Made by a program: the position numbers and the translations under genes. From Ancylostoma caninum (Eukaryota > Nematoda > Chromadorea > Rhabditida > Ancylostomatidae), in assembly GCA_037903475.1 (NCBI GenBank), contig JBAJFG010000384.1, positions 2,363,001 to 2,427,000 on the forward strand: a stretch of 64,000 nt of DNA, read 5' to 3'. Shown here in pieces: positions 23,797 through 35,379 of the stretch (the first letter of the stretch is position 1; every line of letters begins with the position of its first letter). Under the pieces are notes generated by a model. That model was not told where the DNA came from. It saw only the letters and a list, made by a program, of their open reading frames with translations, and did not search any database.

Positions 23797-25492
23797 TCAG
23801 ATCTTACACAGTGCGAGATATGGATAGAGCTCACTGGTGATGGTGGGGCACTCCTCTTTGCGGTTCATTCTCGGGTTTTTGGCATGAATCCAAAAGGCCT
23901 CGAGCGTCTTGCGTGCTGATATCTCAGTTTCAAGTGCAAGAATCGTTGCTTCTATTAGGTTGGTGCAAAAATAATGCACGTTTGCATGCCTTTGGTTCCA
24001 AACCTCATAACTCCGTTCAAAACCGATCTTTTTCAAAAGGCTTAGAACCGTTTTAATCCACAAATCTTTAGCAATAAGGTAGACGTTCTCCGACTACCGT
24101 GCAATTCTGATAAGACCTTCTAGAATAGACGAACTTCCGCAGGGCAGTTTTGGTATCATTTCAGTCTTCGAGAAAATTCTCCTGGAAGAAGTCACCCAGA
24201 TTCTCGGGGAAGTGGTAGTCGATGAGCGAGAAGCTTGCTGATTATGATGTAGGACTCCGAGCTTCCTAGCTCAGTTGCTCCAAACTGTGAAGAATCTGTC
24301 GTGCAGGGTGTGCCTGGACGGTGCCGTATAGGAGTGAAGAATCCATTTTATTGAGCAATGCTGGGGCCACACAGTGAAGTTTCTAATTTATTTCATTTAC
24401 GTCTTGAAACCACTTACCAGATTAGGAAGAATGAATGAGCTGCAGTCAGCAATTCTTGCAGCAGGTCACCACAAATCCGCCGTGACATTATTTTGGTGTT
24501 TCTTCGGTTTCTGGGAGTGTTTCGGTGCATCTTCCTCGTCCAACTATTCAGCGAGGCACCTCATTTTGTCGAAGAGGGTCTATACTTCATAATTAATTAC
24601 TAAGCGACCGACTGTTTGGTTGCAATTCTTTCACTGCAAAGGCGCGAAGCAGACCTCTCATCGAAGATCAATGTGGTACTCGTTCAGTATTCGCGACATC
24701 AACTCGTCGTGCTTTTTCGTCCTCCCATTTTTATTGAGGGAGTTATGGTCTAAGGTCAATTACCGGCAATGTTCTACGAAACCAATATGTTGTTTTGGAT
24801 GAATGCTCTTCGATAGTTGTCATCAATTGGGGATCGCAAACTCCAGGAAGACCTATGCGACATCCCTTACTTTCGAAGCGAGGCACACCAAGCCGAAAAA
24901 TCCGGGAGCAGCTCGGCGGGATGCATTCGCTCATACTCCATTCACCAAAACTATGGTAGTATTCCGAGCGGTTCCTGCTAGGATGCTGGCGAGTTTTAGC
25001 TCGCTGAAGTGAGTTTGGCAAAAAACTTGTTTTGGCGCCTTTCCTTCCACAACTAAAAATTCACCGAAAACATGAACTTCGCTCAAAACGCATGAGATGA
25101 TTGAAAAGGCCATGAAATTTGCTACAAAACTATATGCAACTTCTCATACCGATGATGAGAAACACCGGAAGTTCTCTGCACCGAAGATGAAGCAGCGAAA
25201 AACGCGCATTATTTTTGCACCAACCTAATACTTTGTAATCGACGCCTTCATGCACTCGCATTCGATGAGCACCCGAAGAGTTAGACGAGCGAGAACTTAG
25301 TTTCCCTTCAAGATGCTCTTTAACTCTGACGCAGAGTGGCCGTGCAGTTTCACCAATGTATTCGTCACCACAGGCTCTGCACTTGATCATGTACACAGTA
25401 CAAGATTTCATGAAATCACCCTCTGTGCCAAATGGACAAATGACACAGTCGGGCGTTACGCAGAGGCGGTCGTATAAGCGGTTTCGAACCAC
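23797..25492 (-). pseudogene. GIY-YIG endonuclease domain of a Penelope-like element, split by a mariner
   Basis: The N-terminal part (25492-25229) reads RNRLYDRLCVTPDCVICPFG, then VYMIKC and EYIGETARPLCVRVKEHL, the GIY-YIG core. It runs up to the TA target site of the mariner. On the other side of the insertion (23954 downwards) the frame resumes with ILALETEISARKTLEAFWI, which holds the domain's conserved late Glu, and ends LALCKI at a stop near 23797. Removing the insertion and one TA would rejoin the halves, so the element was already here when the mariner landed. Confidence 0.7.
23955..25228 (-). mobile_element. Decayed mariner element (copy 2)
   Basis: The ends TTAGGTTGGTGCAAAAATAA at 23955 and the inverted complement ending at 25228 lie next to TA on both sides; the length is 1274 bp. 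It is a close relative of copy 1 in inverted orientation. Transposase frames are broken in the same way (for example the minus-strand frame 25021-24743 matches the plus-strand frame inside copy 1). It interrupts the GIY-YIG frame of a Penelope-like element. Confidence 0.85.
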
Positions 25493-25639
25493 TTGGTGTT
25501 TCAGATTGTTTGGTTGAAGCTTTCATCGTTAGAGCCTACTCGAAAGGACGTCACACGCCTTTCTTTATAATTCGTTAAAATAGGCGGTGAATCCTTTTTG
25601 GGATGTATTTTTCATCCTAATTCATCTTCTTACGTGGCG

Positions 25640-26787
25640 GGGAACAGCCACTGTATGAACTCAGAACTACATCCTTTAATACTGTTCTGACGAGTGCTTG
25701 TTATCCACGTAGAATTGATGGTCATGTTGTTCATCGAATCAACGGGCATGTGAGCAGGAGCAGCCAGCGCTATTGGCGCTCGTAAAAAAACGACATTCAA
25801 AAAGCAATAAGAGAAATAAGAAATTCCATGGGAGAGAAGAAGTAAAATAAAAATCAAAACAAAATTCCCATCTGTTTTATGGCTTAATTCCGAACATTCC
25901 GAACATATTGCCTATCTGTCGTCGAGGGAGCCCTGGGGAAGAGCAGGCACCGCTGCGTCATTCCTCCTTCTCTCCCCGGGTTATTACACGTATTTGCTCG
26001 CTCACTTGCTTATTTATTTACTTATTTTCAGTTGTTCTGCCATTAACTTATCTATAAAAACGAAATGTTGCATAAAATCTTTCTAGAACACCTTTAATTC
26101 AGAAACTAAAAGCGGTACTTGGACCCAAACGGTCTTACTACTCTCGTTAGACAAATATACAAAAGCTTGGAGGAAACTAACCTTCCCTTGCATTACCATC
26201 TTGCTGGAGCAGTGGGGAACATTTTGTGATGACAATGTGGAAGTAGATAAGATTGCTAGTATGGAGAGTCCGATGCACATCATCGATTGGCCACCTGGAC
26301 AAATTTAACCAACCAGCCAGCTGTTGGAAGCATAGATGCGATATGTGATCAAACAAATACATTCTCACCGATTCTACGATGACCCATCATTTGTGAAACC
26401 GAGAACAGAGAGAGGTGTGATGCTGAACAGCTAATGTGACAATCGTAACAGCCTGCAGATGGCCAGCTGATAACGGACTTTCAGCGTCAGCAGTTTACGA
26501 AGGTGACAAACGGATGTTTCTGTGAGCGATGTTGGGTTTTCGAAATCTCAGAAGGACCACAATTCGTAAATCGCTTGCATGAGCCAATCTTAATGTACTA
26601 TTCTTGAAAAAAAGTGGATGGAGGGGTCACTTTGTTGGCCACACCTCAATCAAATCAAATTACACAAAACCTCATCGGAGTTTTGATTCGTTGGAAAGGC
26701 GTTTGAAAAGACGGCGGATTAGTTGGACTCTAAGCAAAACGGTATGTAACCATCTTGCTTCGCGTATTTGAGTTCTTCATAGGTGGT
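25640..26787. other. No supported gene
   Basis: Short frames on the minus strand (25857-25630, 26283-26083) show hydrophobic stretches but no family motif or convincing exon borders. The interval ends at the TGGT target site of the LTR retrotransposon. Confidence 0.35.
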
Positions 26788-27037
26788 TGTCGAGCCTACG
26801 AGTTCACGTGGGCGGAGCCAGGCAATCAGATGAGCGGGAGATGGTCCGGTGACCGGCGGCCTATTCCCTTCCCCTTGCTTCCTATGAAGCCACGCCCCCT
26901 TATGATATATCATGTAATATTATTTATGTTATAAGGATAAAGTATTTATATACCCGTAGTTAGTCTTAAAGTAAAAGACCCTACATCCCGGCTGGAAGGT
27001 TTCAAGTTAAGGACGTGCACAATCCTTAGACTTGACA
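26788..27037 (+). repeat. 5' LTR
   Basis: It is 250 bp, begins TG and ends CA. It contains TTTATATA at 26945-26952 as a likely TATA box for the element transcript. It differs from the 3' LTR at three sites: GTGACC/GTGGCC, AAGACC/AAGGCC and GGCTGG/GGGTGG. Confidence 0.95.
26945..26952 (+). promoter_or_regulatory. TATA box of the LTR promoter
   Basis: TTTATATA lies in the middle of the LTR, at the place where the U3/R border usually lies. The same sequence is in the 3' LTR. Promoter function is inferred. Confidence 0.45.
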
Positions 27038-27052
27038 TGGAGGTCCCGGGTT
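27038..27052 (+). other. Primer binding site of the LTR element
   Basis: TGGAGGTCCCGGGTT starts directly after the LTR. TGG is the complement of the tRNA 3' CCA, and the CGGGTT part fits a tRNA T-arm. I did not assign the tRNA species. Confidence 0.6.
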
Positions 27053-27359
27053 GTTCCCTTTTTTCATTATTACCCCAAATCACTCCCACAGTTTTTATTT
27101 TGTAGATGAATTTGGACCTAATTCATACTACATCCCGCCGTAGTCACACCCCTCATCTCCTATGTAATTTTTACCAAAAAAAATTTTTTTTGAGTCCAGG
27201 CGATGGGTCTGAATTTATTGAAAAAAAAAACCAATTCTTCTTTCTGCCCCCCCCCACCCCCAACTACCCCCCCTCCCTTAACCCATACCCCCCCCCCAGT
27301 TACTTGCCTATTTTTTCCATATTATTTCTTTCTTCTATTATTCTAGCCGAGATAATTTT

Positions 27360-27392
27360 CCGTGATTCCGTGATACCGTGATTCCGTGATAC
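27360..27392. repeat. GTGATTCC/GTGATACC tandem repeat
   Basis: Four units of 8-9 bp (CCGTGATTCCGTGATACC) lie in the leader of the LTR element. Confidence 0.8.
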
Positions 27393-28144
27393 CCCTAATC
27401 CACCCCTCCCCTCTTTTTCCTCTTTCCACATACTTTTCCCCTTTCCCCTTTCTTTCCAATTTATTTCCCGACCGAGACAATTTTCCGTGAAACCGTGACA
27501 ATTCCCAATAGTTCCTTTCTCCATTATTCCCCCTTTCCCCCATTTTTTATTATTCACCCCCTAATTTACCCCCAACAATTTATTTATTCATTCCGAGAAA
27601 AATACCGAGAAAATACCGAGAAAAACGCTGTTACACACCCAATATATCTATTTTTTTATAACCCTTTTTTCTTTTATTCACAATTTCTTTATTATTTACT
27701 GTTTCTTCCCCAAAATAAATTCAAGGACTCTGTCGCCATTGCTAGCACTGTACAAATTGTATATAGGAGGTTTGTCGCATGTCGCCACATCCTGTTTTCC
27801 ACTATTTCCACCCACGCGCAGCCCCAGCCGCGATGTAAGCCATGCAATCAAAGATGTACCGTAATTATAACGCATTACCCCAATTGAAGGCACGAACATA
27901 TCACATAGACCCCATGTACCATAACCTTCTTTCAAGATGCTGCCGCGCTAATAATAGATGATACTGTACTGTCTGCACACGATAACCACAACTTGATCTT
28001 AATAACCACAACTCAGATCTTAATATCTCCTATGCACTCCGTATCACGACCTCAGCGTCCAGTGATACTGAAGCGATGTAGTACCGCCCCCAAATTAAAA
28101 AAAAAAACAAAAAAAATTTTTTTTTCTCTTACCCATAATTTTCC

Positions 28145-28470
28145 CAAATACCGTACCTTTTCTTACGCAACCTTCAGCGGTCTCATTGTTTATTTGTACA
28201 TCATTTCTTATCAGTCCAAGCACCATACCTTCAATTGCGCAACCTCAGAGGCCGAACACTATTTATTTATATATCATTTTTATCACTCCCATCACCATAC
28301 ATTCTATTGCGCAACCTTCATGGGTCGCATTATCTATCTCCATAACATCTTTATCAGCCATTATCCTACCCTATACACTATCTCTCAAAAGGCACCGTAT
28401 TATTTGTTCGGGTAAGATTTTTTTATCATCCCAATGCCGTGCTTCTTCTTGCGCAACCCCAATCAAACAA
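28145..28470. repeat. Diverged tandem repeat of about 80 bp
   Basis: A block of the form GCGCAACCTC/TTC recurs near 28165, 28235, 28310 and 28450, followed each time by TATTTAT- and CATCATTT-like text. The units differ by substitutions and small gaps. Confidence 0.55.
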
Positions 28471-28742
28471 CTATGGTACCTCCTAACCCCGCCCATACCT
28501 ATATTCATTCGACTGTTCGGCTTACATCGAAGCTGGTCCGCTCTCGACGTACTCTCCACTTCGCTCACAACATCATTCGACTTCTATCCCCAGGTACGCC
28601 TTGCTAAACAACACTCATTTTTTCAATACTTACCTCTGTTTATTTACTTAGTTCCTCATTCTCATTTAAGCTCTCTCTACTGACCATAAACCCTTCATAA
28701 AAAAAAAACAAAAAAAATTTCTTTTAACCCTTCCAACATTTT

Positions 28743-30150
28743 ATGCCCTCATCAAATCCTAAAAAGGAACCTAAGGAAACTTCAACATCTGGCGAACAAA
28801 TTTCTTCAGTTTCTCCTCTGTTACAACAAATCTCCGAAGCCAATTTGGAGGAACGGAAAACTCCTTCCCCTCTAGCCGAGTTTAAATATTCTACTCCTGA
28901 AGGAGAAGAAATAACACTCGTTTACGACGACAAAAAACATCCGTCTGAGTATAAACCTCACTACGTAACCCGCTCAGTAGCAAAAACTCTTAAAGGTTAC
29001 GAACCTTATCACGCCGTTCACCCAAAGCACAAACCATTTCCCTCACATTCTGAAATGGATGCTAACACTCTAATTGATCGATTGGATTCAGCTTTTGACA
29101 AGCTTTCTTTGGCTTCATATTCCACAAAACTTCCTACGTTTTCTGGTGAAAAAGGAGCTAAAGGGCTAATGAAATTCATTGATGATTTCAATGAAATTGG
29201 AAACATCATGAATATGTCTGAAGACAAAATGGCCAGACTTTTGCCAGCTCACCTGAAGGGTGCAGCAAAAGCCGTCTTTGAGAATTTTTCTGATCAGGAC
29301 AAACAAAATTGGCGCTCTGCAACCACAAAACTAAAGGAGCATTTTTCCACTGATCATTATCTTGACATGGCTCGTGAAAAACTCATGCAAATGACCATGC
29401 AGCCAAACGAGTCACCCTTCATTTTCTCTAACAGGATCAAGCATGAAATCCTCGATGCTTATCCAGGTGAATCATTTGCAGAAAAACGCAAATTCCTGCA
29501 AACCATGATTTTCACCAACGGACTTTCATCGAAGATCAAGCAAAAGCTTAAGCTTTTGGGTCCTTTAAGCCAGAATTATGATCAGCTACTCCGAGATGCT
29601 GAGCGCATCTGGGATTTAACCAGCTCTGAAGAGTCATCTCTTGATTCCTCACTGCTCAATTCGAAAATAGACCGAATCCTTAATAAATTGGATTCCACTT
29701 CGCCACAGGTAAACGCAGTTTATCGTCCAAGGCGTCCATCCCAAGGCAGACCTCGCCAATTTCGTGGGAATAGATCACCATCCCGTTTTCCGCGAAATCA
29801 AAACAATTTTCAAAGTCGCTCGCGCCAAGTTCGCTTTGCTCCATATCCATCTTATTCCCCCACCTCATGGCAAACCCACCGTAGGAATTTCCCTTCAAGA
29901 TCCCCATCCAGAAATAGAAATGCATCTTCGAGTAGAAATTTCTCAAATCAATCTTCCAATAATTCTTCATTCTCAAACCGAGCTAGATTCCCATCTAACT
30001 CGCCAACCACTCAACGGTTTCGTGACCGTTCTCAATCACCTCGTACTAATTCTCGACAAAATCAATTTTCTCCACGAAGACGCATTTCTCATGGTGTAAA
30101 TTCAATTGCTGCTAATTTTTCCACTGGGATTTCAACTAGTATACCCTCTT
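28743..30150 (+). CDS. Gag protein of the LTR retrotransposon
   Basis: A single frame starts at the ATG at 28743. Residues about 110-290 form a helical capsid-like part (KFIDDFNEIGNI, HLKGAAKAVFENF, FSNRIKHEILDAYPG). The C-terminal third is rich in Arg and Ser (PSRFPRNQNNFQSR, RSPSRNRNASSSR), a basic nucleic-acid-binding tail in place of CCHC knuckles, which I do not see. The open frame runs to 30317, but after about 30150 it reads through the reverse-transcriptase sequence in a wrong frame, which marks the internal deletion. Confidence 0.8.
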
Positions 30151-30170
30151 TGTTTGTTTTGACCACACCG

Positions 30171-32523
30171 AGAACGTACCGCATTCTCTTCGTTCCTTGG
30201 CCTATTTCATTTTACTGTAATGGCCCAAGGACTGAAAGGTGCTCCAGGCACTTTCCAAAGAGTGGCAAACAGCCTAACAAGAGAACTGAAAGCTTGTTGC
30301 TTTGCGTATCTGGATGACATTATAATTGCAAGTCATTCCATCGCGAATCACTTCCTAGATTTGGAAGAGGTGTTTCAACGCATAGCCAAGTTCGGAATGA
30401 AATTGACGCCAGAAAAATGTTCCTTCATCCAGAAAGAAGTCCCATATTTGGGAGTGCTAATAAGCAAACATGGAACCAGACCCAATCCTGCTAAAGTGGC
30501 TTGTATTGCAAATATTCCAAGGCCACTAGACTCCAAGGCAGTGAAATCCTTTTTAGGAGCAGCCTCCTATTTCCGTCGGTTCATCCCCCGCTTTGCATAC
30601 ATAGCATGACCATTGAACGCATTGCTTACCAAAAACACTCCTTTCATTTGGACAGAAATGCACGAAAATGCATTTACAACCCTCAAGAAAGCACTCACAA
30701 CCGCTCCAATCCTTGCACCCCCAATCATTGGAGAACCGTATATAATCCACACGGACGCCTCCACCATAGGACTGGGAGCATGCTTGCTACAGAAAAATCC
30801 TTCAACAGGTACTGAGCATCCTATTGCTTATTGTAGCCGTCCCTTGAACAAGCACGAAAAGAACTATTCCATAATCGAGCTAGAAGCGCTAGCTATAGTT
30901 TTCGCGCTCAAACACTTCTACCCCTATGTGGCCAACACTACTATCACCCTAATCACTGACCACGCCCCACTGAAATCACTCATGTACCGGTCAGATCTGG
31001 TAGGCAGATTAGCCAAATACCAGATTACTATCCAGGCCTACGATCTCAAAATCGAGTATCGTCCTGGAAAGCACAACACGTTTTGCGACTTTTTGAGTCG
31101 GTATCCAACATCTAGCGTTAACTCCATCCAAGTCAGCAACCTACCAAGCTTGGAGAACATCCGAGAATGTCAGCGAAATTCCGTCTATGGGAGCCTGATC
31201 AACTTCCTAACCGGCAAACTTGAGAATCCACCAGACCAATTTCTCAGTACGCTTGACAAGTTCTGTATTTTCAATGGAGCGCTCTATTACACGATTCATA
31301 AAAAGCCAAAATTGCTCATTCCAACTGCTGAGCAACAACGTGAAATTATTGCGATCTTCCATGACAATCCATTATTAGGATCGCACTTGGGAATTCGGAA
31401 GACATATAAGAGCATTTCCGATAAATACTACTGGCCGAATATGTACAATGACATAGCACTGTACATAAGAACTTGCTCACCTTGTCAGAAGGTAAAAACT
31501 CCTGCTGGTAACATCATCCGGGAAGAACTGGGAACATTCCCCATCCCTCAAAGACCATTTGAGAGAATCCATACCGACATCATTGGTCCGTTGCCTCAAT
31601 GTATTTATGGCAACAAATTCATCTCTATTACCGTCTGCGCTTTCAGTAAGTATATAATATGCACCCCTTTGGTTAATCAAACCGCAGACGCGGTCATTAA
31701 GGCACTGATCAATGATGTCATCTCAAAGCACGGGATTCCCAATGAAATTGTCAGCGATAGAGGTTCCAATTACACGAGTGAGCTATTTGCTCAAATTAAT
31801 AAAACACTTGGCGTTGCTAATAACCTTACCACCAGCTACAACCACAAAGCCAATGGCCAAGTGGAAAGGATGGTTAAGGTCATCACTGACTCACTTACAA
31901 TATATTGTTCATAGGCTAGAGATTTGTGGTCGGACCTGTTACAGCCGATTGTTTTCGCCTACAACTGCAGCGTAAACGACTCGACTGGATACAGTCCTTT
32001 CTTTGTCATCCACGGGAGACATCCCATTAGCTGGACTGACATCCTCCACAAATTACCTTCTACTCTAACCTTTGTCACAGATAGTTTTGCTGGTCAGTTC
32101 GCAGCAGCCTTGAAGACAACGATCGTGAAAGTTGGGACGAACATCGCAAACAAGACGGCAACGTACAAAGCAGGATATGACTTTCAAAAGAAGGTATATA
32201 GTAAAGATCTTTCCATTGGTGATCTTGTTTTGCTTCATGACGACACCGTTCGTCCGAAATTAACGATCCAATGGAAAGGTCCATTTGAAGTCATATCGAT
32301 ATCTCGCCCGAACGTAACCATAAAAAGCCTATTCTTGAAGGCGCCGTCACAAACTGTACATATTAACAGACTGAAGTTATATTTCAGCAGGGCAAGACAG
32401 CGTGGTGTTCCTGATCAAAACCAGCAACACCCTCAATCACAGGCAGGAACACCACGCTCGAATGCATCTCCAGAAAGGCGTTCAGAGCGCCTTCAACAAA
32501 AGAGCAGGCGTAATAACGCCTGA
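30171..32523 (+). pseudogene. Pol of the LTR retrotransposon: partial RT, RNase H, integrase
   Basis: The frame enters at the GLKGAPGTFQR motif, so protease and the N-terminal RT motifs are absent. FAYLDDIII is the catalytic box. RNase H follows (HTDASTIGLGAC, ELEALAIVFALKH, TDHAPLKSL). The integrase has an HHCC-type zinc site (GSHLGIRKT...CSPCQ), then core motifs HTDIIGPLP, VSDRGSNYTS and KANGQVERM with the catalytic D, D and E, and a basic C-terminal part with GPFEV. In-frame stops are TGA at 30607-30609 and TAG at 31912-31914. The three open pieces lie in one frame, so point nonsense mutations, not frameshifts, break it. No env frame follows. Confidence 0.88.
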
Positions 32524-33462
32524 TCTCTTTCTCCACAAGGAAGGAGAAGTAGCAGTATCTATTTCAAATCCTCAAAAAAAAATTTTTTTTTACTAAAAAT
32601 GGATAGATACTACTGCTTCATTGGTGAGCCCATTTCCATAATTTCGCCGCAACGCTGCGACATTTGCTAAAAAGATCTCTTTGAATTGGCGGTTCAGAGA
32701 GAAAACATTACCGTAAGCTGCTCAATTTTTCCTTACTTCCACTAAAATACGCCCCTGTGACTGGCACTAGGGAAGTGTCCCTCTTGAGTCTATCACTTGA
32801 AAACTCTCACTGTACACAATTCATCAAGAACTGTTCATTCTAAGCTATTGTACTCGACAAGAAAAACAAACCAAAATTTGTTTCTCTTATCGAAAAACGA
32901 AAGAAATTAACAACTACATGTTTTTTCTCAAATGGTTACCTTTCCTTTGTACTATCGATTTGGTAGAAAAAAAATGCTGTACTATATTTTCACCGCTGTA
33001 ATTTCTTTTTCACATGATTCGTTTGTTTTTTTCTTTTTTCAATGATGTATTTTTCTTCATCACTGTTTCAACCATCTCATCTCGCAACATAAAGCGACAA
33101 AGTTCAATTTTCTCCTCGACGTAACCTTCATATCAGGCCATCTATCCGATCACATATAGCAACTTTATGCTCCAGTTGCCATTCGGGTCTCCATCCACTC
33201 CACCATGACATGCTCCATTGTTTTTCTACTTCTCGATGATCATTGCTCCGTTCCTCTTAGCTCGAGGACGAGCTTCTACTTCCGTCAGATGTAGGCAAGG
33301 GCAGTAACTTTCGTTCCCCGAGCCGCATTTGACATTCATCGGAATAAACGACGCCAAAGCTCTGTCAATCAGTTCAAAAGAGCGGACCTATCGAAACCAC
33401 CAAATGAGCAGAATAGCGATGCAGCAAAAAGCTCGAGGACGAGCTTTGCCAAGGAATGGACA
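32524..33462 (+). other. 3' untranslated part of the LTR element
   Basis: There are T-rich tracts and no frames of note. A small hairpin AGCTCGAGGACGAGCT lies at 33430-33445. The usual polypurine tract is weak; AAGGAATGGACA directly before the 3' LTR is the only candidate. Confidence 0.6.
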
Positions 33463-33712
33463 TGTCGAGCCTACGAGTTCACGTGGGCGGAGCCAGGCAA
33501 TCAGATGAGCGGGAGATGGTCCGGTGGCCGGCGGCCTATTCCCTTCCCCTTGCTTCCTATGAAGCCACGCCCCCTTATGATATATCATGTAATATTATTT
33601 ATGTTATAAGGATAAAGTATTTATATACCCGTAGTTAGTCTTAAAGTAAAAGGCCCTACATCCCGGGTGGAAGGTTTCAAGTTAAGGACGTGCACAATCC
33701 TTAGACTTGACA
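33463..33712 (+). repeat. 3' LTR
   Basis: It is a 250-bp copy of the 5' LTR with three differences, followed by the TGGT target duplication. Confidence 0.95.
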
Positions 33713-33716
33713 TGGT

Positions 33717-34286
33717 AAAGGATAGAAAAAGTCCCACCCTTTATTCAGCGAGGAAGCAAAAAACATAGTTCTTGTGACACTTCCGAAATACGCTGAACTC
33801 TTCTGTGTTCCAATTTCTTGGCTAACCTCAGACCACACAGTGATGCTCCGCTTCATCGTCTGTTCCTAAGCATTCTTTTGACCTGCCTACAAGTAGCTTC
33901 GATGGTTATTTAAAGTGTTTGATGAGTGTTATCTGTTCAGCATTTTGTCTTCTATTCGTTTGTCATACACACTATCTGTTCAGCACCACACATTTGTCTG
34001 TGCTCGGTTTCACAACGTTGGAGGTTCAGTATCCCTTTGTGATCATAAAAGCAATATGATATAAGAATACTACATAGATAACAAATGGGTGGTGAAAAGT
34101 TCACCTAAAAACCATCAGGACTTTCGCAAATATCCATTGTTAGGTGATACGCAAAGCCCATCGGTACATTCCTGACAAAGAATCTCCTCGCTTTATTGGT
34201 AATCCACTGTGCGCCATCTAGAAAAGAAGGAACCCTGCAGAAGCGGCGAACCAGTGCAGGGAATTTTTACTGTGATTGGCACCACG
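33717..34286. other. Unassigned flank
   Basis: No gene or repeat is recognised between the LTR element and the left edge of the duplicated segment. Confidence 0.35.
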
Positions 34287-35152
34287 CCCTCGACTTTCCA
34301 GTTGATGGAAGAGTTCGGCAGAAAACTTATGCACTTTACCACGCATTTTTACAGGAGTGGTAATAAACCTACCGGAACTGTTAGTCAACGATGAACGTTA
34401 ACTGGCAGCTAACTGGGAAGTCCGGGAGAGGTAATGTAGGCTCCATTAGCGTTGTAGTCAGTCGAGCGTGCACTGACTCCTTTCCGGTAAAGACGTATCT
34501 CCGGGTATACTTAATCGATGTCCCACTATCTCGATCACCATGACCTAAGCCAGAGATTATCGATGACTCCGGTTTCCTGGTGGCTGATTTCGACAGCTGA
34601 GCCCTACATCTTCCCAGATTGAATCCCACATATTTTATGGAAGCAGGATAAGTTTTTGAGCTGAACACATCAATGTTAGGTTATGCGGGAAGAGATTCAC
34701 GGGCCGCTTGTGTTATAATGTTCACATAGGTTCCGTTAGCACTAGAATCTATGATCCAGAGGTACGTCAGCATACTTGGTAGACAGCGAGTATTCCATAT
34801 TCCATGTGTGAAGGTTAGAAATCTCTAAGGGTTGGAAGGTTTGCAAAAGCCTCATCATTCAAAGACCACAAGGTCAGTTAGCTCGAAGCTTGTTCATAGC
34901 TGCAAATCCGAGCTGACCGTTCACCGCGACCTTCTGCTCATCGCTTCTTCGTCGTTCCAAGAGGTTTACTACCATCCCAGGAAATTGAGTATTCGAAAAT
35001 CAATTGTAGACATTTCATTGTGTTCAGGAGATCATTTCTCAAGATTTTCAGAAAAAAATTTCCTTCACAGTTTCTTGACAATGATGCCAGACACAGGAAA
35101 GAATCTTTCAGAAGATGTCGCGAGAGTACTACACGATGAACTTTTTGAATGA
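34287..35152 (+). pseudogene. Paralogous segment with coding relics (left copy)
   Basis: Two blocks match 46032-46270. The first reads EEFGRKLMHFTTHFYRSG here and EFSRKHEHITTPYKRE there. The second reads NLSEDVARV in both copies, and the three base differences over those nine codons are all synonymous third positions. A stop follows soon in both. I do not recognise the parent gene. It lies upstream of the TTL gene in both copies. Confidence 0.4.
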
Positions 35153-35379
35153 GAATCTAGCTAATGTTGCTCCCATCAATTAGGAAACAATCACTCTTCT
35201 TCTGTTGCAATAATTGGAAACTCTGTTTTCTAAGCAGAATCTGAGAATGTGGTAAGCGTAACAAGCAACGTCGAGAACGAACGGCCATACCAAGGAATTC
35301 GATAAAAATTTTAAAAATTCCGCTGATGGGTGCCGTTCCAAAAACCACTTGAATGATGAATGCTGTGAACGCCTGTTTT

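Larger units (their letters stand above)
23510..25600 (-). mobile_element. 3' part of a Penelope-like element, with nested mariner
   Basis: The minus strand carries a GIY-YIG endonuclease frame (25492 down to 25229, continuing 23954-23797 after the mariner), then an untranslated tail with a hammerhead-like motif at 23589-23553 followed by GGCCAATAAAG. Penelope-like retroelements combine a telomerase-like reverse transcriptase with GIY-YIG and carry minimal hammerheads in their terminal repeats. The reverse-transcriptase part is absent, so this is a truncated 3' piece. Confidence 0.65.
27053..28742 (+). other. Long leader of the LTR element with short tandem repeats
   Basis: About 1.7 kb lies between primer site and gag. 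It has runs of C and T (27245-27300), a GTGATTCC tandem repeat (27360-27392) and three to four diverged units of roughly 80 bp (28145-28470), each with a CGCAACCTTC-like block and CATCATTT/TATCA tracts. Frames read here are by-products of the repeats. Confidence 0.6.
26788..33712 (+). mobile_element. Ty3/gypsy-type LTR retrotransposon, complete ends, damaged pol
   Basis: Two 250-bp LTRs start TGTCGAGCC and end CTTGACA, and differ at three positions. The 4-bp direct repeat TGGT flanks the element at 26784-26787 and 33713-33716. A primer-binding-site-like TGGAGGTCCCGGGTT follows the left LTR. Gag lies at 28743-30150, then pol with reverse transcriptase, RNase H and integrase in the plus-one frame. 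Protease and the first part of the polymerase are missing, and pol has two in-frame stops. The order RT, RNase H, integrase is that of the Ty3/gypsy group. It is described here as a mobile element only. Confidence 0.92.

Noticed and set aside
28186..28683. 165-codon frame in the LTR element leader
   Set aside because: It is a by-product of the 80-bp tandem units; there are no domain motifs and gag starts separately at 28743.
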